64,000 nucleotides of DNA, taken from NCBI RefSeq assembly GCF_014648995.1, contig NZ_BMSE01000006.1, positions 310,001 through 374,000 on the forward strand. Direction: 5' to 3'. Below the pieces are notes generated by a model. The model made no database searches and was not told where the DNA came from. It worked only from the letters and a program-made list of their open reading frames with translations. A program made the translations under genes and the position numbers. Positions 57,829-64,000 of the stretch are shown in pieces. Every line of letters starts with the position of its first letter. The first letter of the stretch is position 1. The stretch is from Streptomyces massasporeus. GTDB taxonomy: Bacteria; Actinomycetota; Actinomycetes; Streptomycetales; Streptomycetaceae.

Positions 57829-60516
57829 TCACGTGGTCGACGGCCGCCGGAGGAGGTACCCGGAAACGGGGCCGAGGGTTTCGTCCTCAAGATGGATGAT
57901 GTCCGACCAGTCGCGCTGTTCCACGGGGGCCAACAGGGACTCGAGCGTGCAAGACCAGGTCTTGCACAGGGTGCGGAGGAACAGGCCGTACAGGTCGCCC
58001 GACGTGCGCCACCACTGTTTCTGCCAGGTGGGTGTTGCGTGGTCGCGGGCGAACTCGTACGCGGTGTCCCGATTGGCGGCGGCCGGGAAGACAAGGGACA
58101 GCGGTGGGGTGGAGCTGATCTGGCAGATGAAGATGCAGTTGTCGGGAAGCTGAAGCCGCTGCCCGGACAGCGGGTGGTTGAGCTCCGGCGGACGCGTCCG
58201 CCAGGTGACGGGCCAGCCGAAGGCGAGGAAGATCTCGCTGTGTCGTCCTGCCCACTCGGGTACTTCGGACAGGCGCAGCACCCCCTGTGACGTCAGAGCG
58301 AAGGCGACGTCGCCAGCGAGCGGGTTGAAGGCGTTGTGCAGGATGAAGGCCAGCTCGAGCTGGAGTGAATCGTCGAAATGTCCGGTGTCGCGGAGCCGTT
58401 GTTCCTGGGTGCGCATCCACTGCCGCATCTGGTCCCGGGTGGCGACCAACGCCGCCTTGTCCCTTGAGGCCCGGCTCGGCTGCCCGGCGAGGTAACCGGC
58501 GAACGAGACCGAGGTGTCGGCAAGGAAGCCGTTGACCGTGACGGTGCCCCAGAAGTCGCGCCGACTCTGGTAGTGCATGTTGTTCCACAGCATGGCGAGC
58601 CCGATGCGCCGTCCTTTGCCGTCCCGCAACTCGGTGGCCCTGCTGACGAAGTCGTCGCGCATCTGGAGGCGCAGTTTCTCCTCGCCGGCGCGCCACTTCG
58701 CTGCCTGGGGCGGATACAGGCGGTCGAACACTTCGTCCGGCGACCCGGTGGCCAGGGAGAACGGTGGAAGGATCTCGGGATCGGCCGCCCCCGGCTCCCA
58801 CGTGTGGACGGGCACCGCATTTTCCAGGACCAGGCGCTGAGCGAGCTGGTACAGCCGTTCGTCGTCGGTCCGGTTGAAAAGTCCCTGGAGTTCGTAAGGG
58901 CTCTTCCTCAATTTCACGCGTACGGTCGTACCTTCCGGTACCCAGCCCTGTCCGGTGTAGGGCGTGAGCAGCGGACGGCTGGAGGGCCCGTCGAAGGTGA
59001 GGCGCCTGGCGTCGACGAGAGATGCGTCGTAGCGGCGGGTGATCAGTTCCACCTGGTCGCCGAGAAGGAAGACGGAGAAGAAGCCGATGCCGAAGCGGCC
59101 ACTGGGCTCGAAGCCGCCGTCTGCAAGGCCGGGAAGCCGGTTACGGACGCTGGTGGAGCTCCAGCCGCTTGTGCCGAAGTCGAGCAGCCCGTGGACGAGA
59201 GTCTCCTCGTCCATTCCTGTGCCGTAGTCGCGGACTTCCAGGTACCAGTCGCCGTCTGTTTTGGTCAGACGGATCTCGACCCGACCGAGCGGAAAGTCGG
59301 GCTGCAGTGTCTGCCGGGCCAACACCGCGTCCTGAGCGTTCTGGATCAGTTCCCGTACGGCGACCTCGGGCATGTCCCCGTACAACTGCTGTCCGCCGAG
59401 CGTGCCGACCAGCGCGGGAATGTCGGAGACCTTGACGGTCGCGTCGATGGGGCGCCACTCCTGCACGCGGAACAGCTCCGCGAAGCGTTCCGGGGAGTCG
59501 ACACCGGCGACCGCACGCGCGGCGAGCCGATCCCGGCCGAGGTCGTGCAGGAGGGCGTCGACGGCCTTCAGCTCCCGGTCGATGCCTCGCAGATATTCGA
59601 GGGCCAGCCACCAGGCGGTGGCGTCCTGTGGGGGAAAGGGGCGCAGGGAGCTATAGGTGACCCGGTCGCCTTTCCGGTAGGGACGGCTGATGTGTTCCTG
59701 AAACCGCCAGTGTTCGCGGGAAAGCCCCTGCGGTCTGCGCAGGGAGAACAGAAAGCCGGGTGCGCGTCGGCTGTCGACCTGGGTGGCGTCTGCGAGCCGC
59801 AGGATGCAGGCCAGCTTGAGCGGTTCGATGGTCCACTCGCTGGGCTGCCAGGGCAGGGAGCCGATCGAGTGCCGGAACTCCCCGGCGAGGCGGTCCACGG
59901 GCCACCAGTGGCTGGCCGCCAGCTCGCCGATCAGCGGGCCGTACCACTCCCGCAGCTGAACTCCCTCGATGAGGAAGATTTCATTGCCGGTGGTGGACCG
60001 CCACGGCTGGTCCACCAACCGCTTGGCCTGTGCAGCGTGGGTGTCGCGAATCGCGGTCGCCACGCAGGCTTCGGCGATCTCGGCGGGGGGCGCGTCCAGC
60101 TCCTCCCGGTCTGGCCAGCAGCCCTCCCGGTGGTAGTAGGCGACCGATACGAGATCGAGCCACCGCTTCTCACCGAGCGCCTCGGGCACGGTCGTTCCGT
60201 ACGCGGCCGCTCCCATCGCCGCGTCGTGCAGCACGAAGGCGCTGCCCAGCACATAGGCCTCGGCGGGATTCAGCGCCACCTCGGTACCGCAGACCAGGTC
60301 GGCCGTCTCCCAGAGAGCGTCCACGTGGCTGATGTCGTGCACGGTGAAGTCGGGCATGCTTCGGGCGTTCTCCTCGAGGAGGACGGCCGCCTTCTTGCGC
60401 AGCTCCGCGTACGACGTGCGCAGCCGTTCCCGCTGCTCGGAGTGGGCATCGGGGCCCGGCCGCCCGGCAAGGGTGCTCTGCCAGAGAGTCGTGCTGGTGT
60501 AGTCGAGCTCGGCCAC
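57829..60516 (-). CDS. HD-domain / Hsp90-like ATPase fusion protein
   Basis: An 895-residue protein. Residues 50-330 form an HD-type phosphohydrolase-like domain with H60/H64 in VHDISHVDALW, the H97-D98 pair in FVLHDAAMG and RLADATQVDSR (near 240-250). Residues 380-600 form a GHKL/Hsp90-like ATPase: RELIQNAQDAV (N-box), RDYGTGMDEETL and GRFGIGFFSVFLLGD. The remaining 300 residues resemble an Hsp90 middle-type region plus an unassigned end. This HD-CE plus Hsp90 layout is one I recall from predicted bacterial conflict systems. GTG 60516 follows a GAGGTGA site. It starts nine bases after the membrane protein gene stop. Confidence 0.8.
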   Translation of the reverse strand: MAELDYTSTTLWQSTLAGRPGPDAHSEQRERLRTSYAELRKKAAVLLEENARSMPDFTVHDISHVDALWETADLVCGTEVALNPAEAYVLGSAFVLHDAAMGAAAYGTTVPEALGEKRWLDLVSVAYYHREGCWPDREELDAPPAEIAEACVATAIRDTHAAQAKRLVDQPWRSTTGNEIFLIEGVQLREWYGPLIGELAASHWWPVDRLAGEFRHSIGSLPWQPSEWTIEPLKLACILRLADATQVDSRRAPGFLFSLRRPQGLSREHWRFQEHISRPYRKGDRVTYSSLRPFPPQDATAWWLALEYLRGIDRELKAVDALLHDLGRDRLAARAVAGVDSPERFAELFRVQEWRPIDATVKVSDIPALVGTLGGQQLYGDMPEVAVRELIQNAQDAVLARQTLQPDFPLGRVEIRLTKTDGDWYLEVRDYGTGMDEETLVHGLLDFGTSGWSSTSVRNRLPGLADGGFEPSGRFGIGFFSVFLLGDQVELITRRYDASLVDARRLTFDGPSSRPLLTPYTGQGWVPEGTTVRVKLRKSPYELQGLFNRTDDERLYQLAQRLVLENAVPVHTWEPGAADPEILPPFSLATGSPDEVFDRLYPPQAAKWRAGEEKLRLQMRDDFVSRATELRDGKGRRIGLAMLWNNMHYQSRRDFWGTVTVNGFLADTSVSFAGYLAGQPSRASRDKAALVATRDQMRQWMRTQEQRLRDTGHFDDSLQLELAFILHNAFNPLAGDVAFALTSQGVLRLSEVPEWAGRHSEIFLAFGWPVTWRTRPPELNHPLSGQRLQLPDNCIFICQISSTPPLSLVFPAAANRDTAYEFARDHATPTWQKQWWRTSGDLYGLFLRTLCKTWSCTLESLLAPVEQRDWSDIIHLEDETLGPVSGYLLRRPSTT

Positions 60517-60525
60517 CGGGTGAAG

Positions 60526-61023
60526 TCACCTCATAGCAGGCAGGAGGAATGATGCGGCGAGCACCCACATGGTGGTCACCGACACGAGGATGAAGAGCAG
60601 GACGTACGTTTCGTACCAGCGCAGGAGGTTGCCGGGGCGGGGGCGCTTCCGGAAGCCGGGCCCCACGACCTCGTCGGTGATGTCGCACTCCTCATGGCGG
60701 TAGTCGAGCCAGGCGAGCGCCCCCACGACGATCAGCGTGCCGGTGAAGGCGGCCACCATCGTGACCAGTGCAAGCAGGCCGATCACTCCGCCACGGGCGG
60801 TGGCCGCCGCCAGGTCCCACTTGCGGTAGCCGACGAAGAGGGCGAGGGCCGCGGTGACGAGAGCGGTGGCGAGGGTCTGGTAGATGGCGAGGAACCGGTG
60901 GGCGTTCTCGTTCACGGCATGGATCTGCTGCAGCACGTAGCGATAGCGCTCCAGCGCGAACTCATTACGGACCGTGACCGTGTCAGTGTCCGTGCTCTGA
61001 CGTGCTTCCCCCGGTTCCCCCAT
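60526..61023 (-). CDS. Small three-helix membrane protein paired with HD-Hsp90
   Basis: A 165-residue protein with a cytoplasmic helix-rich N-terminus (RNEFALERYRYVLQQIHAV), two adjacent transmembrane helices (about 44-64 and 79-105), a basic loop (PGFRKRPRPGN) and a third helix near the C-terminus (about 140-160). It resembles no family I can name with certainty; short multi-helix proteins are common effectors or sensors beside conflict-type ATPases. ATG 61023 has AGGTGG five bases upstream; GTG 61032 is an alternative. It is the first gene of the transcript with the HD-Hsp90 gene. Confidence 0.75.
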   Translation of the reverse strand: MGEPGEARQSTDTDTVTVRNEFALERYRYVLQQIHAVNENAHRFLAIYQTLATALVTAALALFVGYRKWDLAAATARGGVIGLLALVTMVAAFTGTLIVVGALAWLDYRHEECDITDEVVGPGFRKRPRPGNLLRWYETYVLLFILVSVTTMWVLAASFLLPAMR

Positions 61024-61094
61024 CGCCCCCACCTGTCTGACCAGCTGTCAGCGAACGTATACCCAAGGGCCGTTCTTCCACCCGATGTTCCGGA

Positions 61095-61460
61095 TTACCC
61101 CGCCACGAACTGGGTCAGGATGGCCTGGACCTCGTAGATGTCGACGCCCTTCGTGAAGGTCTTCTCGATGGGGGTCGGGGTGCCGGAGATCCAGATCTTC
61201 AGTTCGGCGTCCAGGTCGAAGGTGCCGGCCGTCTCCACCGCGAAGTGGGTGATGCTGCGGTAGGGGACCGAGTGGTACTCGACCTTCTTGCCGGTGATGC
61301 CCTGCTTGTCGATCAGGATCAGTCGGCGGTCGGTGAAGAGGATGGTGTCGCGGATCAGCAGGAACGCGGCGTGGACCTGCTCGCCGTGGCCGAGGAGGCG
61401 GGCGTAGTCCTGCTGGGCCGACTGCGGGTTCACGGTGTGTGCGTTGCCGAACAGTGCCAT
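61095..61460 (-). CDS. PH-domain (bPH) protein
   Basis: A 121-residue protein made of one bacterial PH-like domain: the strands LIRDTILFTDRRLILIDKQG, EYHSVPYRSITHFAVE, DLDAELKIWISG and the final helix VDIYEVQAILTQFVAG match the YvbH/bPH_1 family. GGGGGGA lies six bases before ATG 61460. The function of these proteins is unclear. It lies 71 bp upstream of the membrane protein gene on the same strand and may share its transcript, although the family is a common genomic neighbour of housekeeping genes. Confidence 0.83.
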   Translation of the reverse strand: MALFGNAHTVNPQSAQQDYARLLGHGEQVHAAFLLIRDTILFTDRRLILIDKQGITGKKVEYHSVPYRSITHFAVETAGTFDLDAELKIWISGTPTPIEKTFTKGVDIYEVQAILTQFVAG

Positions 61461-61573
61461 CGGTGTCCCCCCACTTTGTTGGCTGTGTCCCTCGGTCATC
61501 TTAGGAACAGCGGCCCGGAAACGGGACCGCCCCCAGGAGGAGATCCCCCTAGGGGCGGGTGCGGGGCGGGGGG

Positions 61574-63289
61574 TTACGCCGACTCGCCGCCGAAGCGCTC
61601 CTTGTACGACTCCAGGTCCTCGTCCGTGAGCTTGGCGAACAGGACCGGCGGGATGGTGAACGGGGTGCCCGCGGGGACGGAGGCCAGGGAGCGGGCCTCG
61701 TCCGGGGTGACCCAGGTCGCGGTGTCGTTCTCCAGGGAGAACGCCTCACGCATCTTCCGCGCCGACGTCGGGATGAACGGCTCGGAGACCACGGCGTAGA
61801 GGTGGATCAGGTTCATCGCCGTACGCAGGGTGAGCGCGGCGCCCTCGGGGTTGGTCTTGATCTCCAGCCAGGGGGCCTTCTCCTCCAGGTAGGAGTTGCC
61901 CGCCGACCACAGGGCGCGCAGCGCGGCCGCGGCCTTGCGGAACTGGATGGCCTCCATCTGGGACTCGTACTCCGCGAGCAGGCGGGCGATCTCCTCGCCC
62001 AGCTTCGCCTCCGCGTCGCCGGGCTCGGCGCCCGCCGGGACCTCCTCGCCGAAGCGCTTCTTGGAGAAGGACAGGACACGGTTGACGAAGTTTCCGAGGG
62101 TGTCGGCCAGGTCCTTGTTCACCGTGGCGGTGAAGTGCTCCCAGGTGAACGACGAGTCGTCCGACTCGGGGGCGTTCGCCATCATGAAGTAGCGCCAGTA
62201 GTCGGCCGGCAGGATGTCGAGGGCGTCGTGCGTGAAGACGCCTCGGCGCTGGGACGTGGAGAACTTGCCGCCGTAGTAGTTCAGCCAGTTGAAGGCCTTG
62301 ATGACGTCGACCTTCTTCCACGGGGCGCGGGTGCCCAGCAGCGTCGCCGGGAACATCACGCTGTGGAAGGGGACGTTGTCCTTGCCCATGAACTGCGTGT
62401 AGTGGACGTCGGCGTCCGACTCCCACCACCACGAGCGCCAGTCGCGGTTGGCCGGGTCCTGGTCCGCCCACTCCTTCGTCGCGCCGATGTACTCGATCGG
62501 GGCGTCGAACCAGACGTAGAAGACCTTGCCCTCCGCGGCGAGGTCCGGCCAGGTGTCGGCGGGGACCGGGACGCCCCAGTCCAGGTCACGGGTGATCGCG
62601 CGGTCGTGCAGGCCCTCCGTCAGCCACTTGCGGGCGATGGAGGACGCGAGGACGGGCCAGTTGTCGGCGCGCTCGTCGACCCACGCCTCGACCTCGCCGG
62701 CGAGCGCCGACTGGAGGAGGAAGAGGTGCTTGGTCTCGCGGACCTCCAGGTTGCTGCTGCTGCTGATCGCGGAGCGGGCGTCGATGAGGTCGGTCGGGTC
62801 CAGCACGCGCGTGCAGTTCTCGCACTGGTCGCCGCGGGCCTTGTCGTAGCCGCAGTGCGGGCAGGTGCCGATGATGTAGCGGTCGGGCAGGAAGCGGCCG
62901 TCGGCGATCGAGTACACCTGGCGGATCGAACGCTCCTCGATGAAGCCGTTCGCCTTCAGCTCGCGGGCGATCTCCTGCGTGATCTCGTGGTTCTGCGGGG
63001 AGGAGCTGCGGCCGAAATAGTCGAAGGCCAGGTTGAAGCCGTCGTAGATCGCCTTCTGCTGGTGGTGCGCGTCCGTGCAGAACGCGTCCACGGGGACGCC
63101 CTGCTCCTTGGCGGCGAGCTCCGCGGGGGTGCCGTGCTCGTCCGTCGCGCAGATGTAGAGGACCTCGTGGCCCCGCTGGCGCAGGTACCGGGAGTAGACG
63201 TCCGCCGGGAGCATGGACCCCACCATGTTGCCCAGGTGCTTGATCCCGTTGATGTACGGAAGGGCGCTGGTGATGAGGTGTCGAGCCAT
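61574..63289 (-). CDS. metG: Methionyl-tRNA synthetase
   Basis: A 571-residue class I synthetase. The HIGH-equivalent is HLGN in YINGIKHLGNMVG (residues 12-24). A zinc knuckle CPHCGYDKARGDQCENC (near residue 145) lies in the connective domain. The KMSKS-equivalent is KFSTSQRRGVF (near 345), a known variant class. An anticodon-binding helical domain ends the protein; no C-terminal dimerisation module is present. It charges tRNA-Met for initiation and elongation. Confidence 0.96.
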   Translation of the reverse strand: MARHLITSALPYINGIKHLGNMVGSMLPADVYSRYLRQRGHEVLYICATDEHGTPAELAAKEQGVPVDAFCTDAHHQQKAIYDGFNLAFDYFGRSSSPQNHEITQEIARELKANGFIEERSIRQVYSIADGRFLPDRYIIGTCPHCGYDKARGDQCENCTRVLDPTDLIDARSAISSSSNLEVRETKHLFLLQSALAGEVEAWVDERADNWPVLASSIARKWLTEGLHDRAITRDLDWGVPVPADTWPDLAAEGKVFYVWFDAPIEYIGATKEWADQDPANRDWRSWWWESDADVHYTQFMGKDNVPFHSVMFPATLLGTRAPWKKVDVIKAFNWLNYYGGKFSTSQRRGVFTHDALDILPADYWRYFMMANAPESDDSSFTWEHFTATVNKDLADTLGNFVNRVLSFSKKRFGEEVPAGAEPGDAEAKLGEEIARLLAEYESQMEAIQFRKAAAALRALWSAGNSYLEEKAPWLEIKTNPEGAALTLRTAMNLIHLYAVVSEPFIPTSARKMREAFSLENDTATWVTPDEARSLASVPAGTPFTIPPVLFAKLTDEDLESYKERFGGESA

Positions 63290-63376
63290 CGCGGGCTGCT
63301 CCCAAGTCGCTACGTGGGGTGACGATCTCGTGGTCTCGGTCGTCTACGGAACCTTGAAATCGTAGCTGACATGGGT

Positions 63377-63420
63377 ACGCCGCCCGCCTCCCCTTTTGCG
63401 GGGTGGGACGCGGGCGGCGT
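63377..63420. terminator. Hairpin between the VWA gene and metG
   Basis: ACGCCGCCCGC pairs perfectly with GCGGGCGGCGT (11 bp) and a shorter CCCC/GGGG stem with a TTTT loop sits inside. It lies after the VWA gene, reading leftward, and before the metG start. Confidence 0.7.
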
Positions 63421-63459
63421 GGGGTGGGGCGGGTGGGTGGTGCCGGTGGGGCCGGAGCC

Positions 63460-64000
63460 CTACGGGCGCCAGGTCGCCAGTACGCCCTCGTAGAGCTCCT
63501 TGTCCGTGAGCTCGCGGGGGGTTTCGCCGGCGAGGAAGTGGGACGTGTTGGGCGTCTTGAGCTTGCGGAGGTAGTCGAAGGCCTTGTTCTCCGGGTCTCC
63601 GAAGGCGACGAAGGAGAAGAAGACGGTGGGGTGGGTCTTGGCGGCGTCCGTGAGGGCCTGGGTGGCCGGGGTCTTCGCGTCCGGGGCGCCGTCGGTCTGG
63701 AAGACGACGAGGGCGGGGGTGGTCGGGTCCGGCGCGGTCTTGTCGTGGTGGGCGAGGACGGCTTCCACGGCTGCGTGGTAGCTGGTGCGGCCCATGCGGC
63801 CGAGGCCGGCGTGCAGGTCGTCGATCTTGTTCTCGTGGTCGGTGAGGGTGATCTCGCCGGTGCCGTCGAGTTCGGTGGAGAAGAAGACGACCGGGACGGT
63901 GGCCTCGGGGTCGAGGTGGGCGGCGAGGGCGAGGGTCTGCTCGGCGAGGGCCTGGGCGGAGCCGTCCTTGTAGTACGGGCGCATGGAGGCGGAGCGGTCG
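63460..64000 (-). CDS. VWA-domain protein, C-terminal part (partial)
   Basis: The reading frame enters from the right edge and ends at the stop at 63460-63462; at least 179 residues are visible. It contains a von Willebrand A fold: the MIDAS motif DRSASM lies at the edge (63982-63999), followed by LAAHLDPEATVPVVFFSTEL, GRTSYHAAVEAVLAH and ALVVFQTDGAPD. VWA proteins of this kind bind Mg2+ and act in stress (TerD-type) or membrane complexes; the N-terminus, which would decide, is outside the window. Confidence 0.82.
   Translation of the reverse strand, partial: DRSASMRPYYKDGSAQALAEQTLALAAHLDPEATVPVVFFSTELDGTGEITLTDHENKIDDLHAGLGRMGRTSYHAAVEAVLAHHDKTAPDPTTPALVVFQTDGAPDAKTPATQALTDAAKTHPTVFFSFVAFGDPENKAFDYLRKLKTPNTSHFLAGETPRELTDKELYEGVLATWRP

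Noticed and set aside
1..64000. tRNA, rRNA, CRISPR arrays, insertion sequences and prophage genes
   Set aside because: I scanned the intergenic regions for cloverleaf, spacer-repeat and transposase patterns and found none convincing; the only repeats are short tandem duplications and hairpins.

Overview
The window is a high-GC actinobacterial chromosome segment, almost certainly from a Streptomyces. The evidence is the strong G/C bias at third codon positions, frequent GTG and TTG starts, many 4-base ATGA/GTGA gene overlaps, mycothiol-dependent-isomerase-like and Bpa-like proteins, and the overall gene set. Two perfect copies of the ParB site GTTTCACGTGAAAC (12949-12962 and 52339-52352) imply the segment lies in the origin-proximal core. 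The order (paa genes, two bkd clusters, two kinases, aspS, metG) resembles, from memory, the S. coelicolor region around SCO3790-SCO3840. No rRNA, tRNA, CRISPR array or insertion sequence was recognised.

Left part (1-31650). A partial DUF5819-like gene and an HTTM membrane protein gene overlap, followed by a TrmH-type RNA methyltransferase. A phenylacetate/acyl-CoA block follows: divergent paaN and paaH, with a TetR repressor gene overlapping paaH. Next come bkdR and the first branched-chain 2-oxoacid dehydrogenase operon (bkdABC), then an NTP-transferase/DUF6457 fusion, moeA and a RCK-type potassium channel whose start codon lies inside a parS site. Then follow a DrrAB-like exporter, a quinone oxidoreductase, a mucin-like cell-surface protein, a PadR regulator, a bacterial proteasome activator and two divergent Ser/Thr kinases. 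The second complex (bkdFGH) comes next, then a DUF1906 glycoside-hydrolase-like protein, a Tat-exported M15-peptidase-like protein that lacks its zinc ligands, and a K15-like DD-peptidase.

Middle part (31650-52400). This is mostly small metabolic and regulatory units: a GntR regulator with an MFS carrier, a methyltransferase, a mycothiol-type DinB-like protein, a nitrilase, a LURP-like protein with an AraC regulator, a cupin, a thioredoxin-NHL protein, an M18 aminopeptidase, an acyl-CoA dehydrogenase and a secreted intradiol dioxygenase. A TetR/EmrB-type efflux pair with a clear dyad operator follows, then a 5'-truncated pirin gene, an AI-2E family membrane protein and a PAS-GAF-PP2C-ATPase phosphatase.

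Right part (52400-64000). aspS sits downstream of the second parS. A second secreted intradiol dioxygenase and an ACS-type carrier follow. An all-minus-strand run then ends the window: an Rpn-like nuclease, a large HD-plus-Hsp90-like ATPase protein, a small three-helix membrane protein, a PH-domain protein, metG and a partial VWA protein. The membrane protein/HD-Hsp90/Rpn group (56830-61023) looks like an accessory defence-type module inserted between housekeeping genes and is the best candidate for an undescribed system.

Functional themes: branched-chain and aromatic acid catabolism feeding acyl-CoA pools, with a shared TetR-type operator motif linking the paa and first bkd promoters; cell-wall remodelling; secreted catechol cleavage; and chromosome segregation sites embedded in gene control regions.
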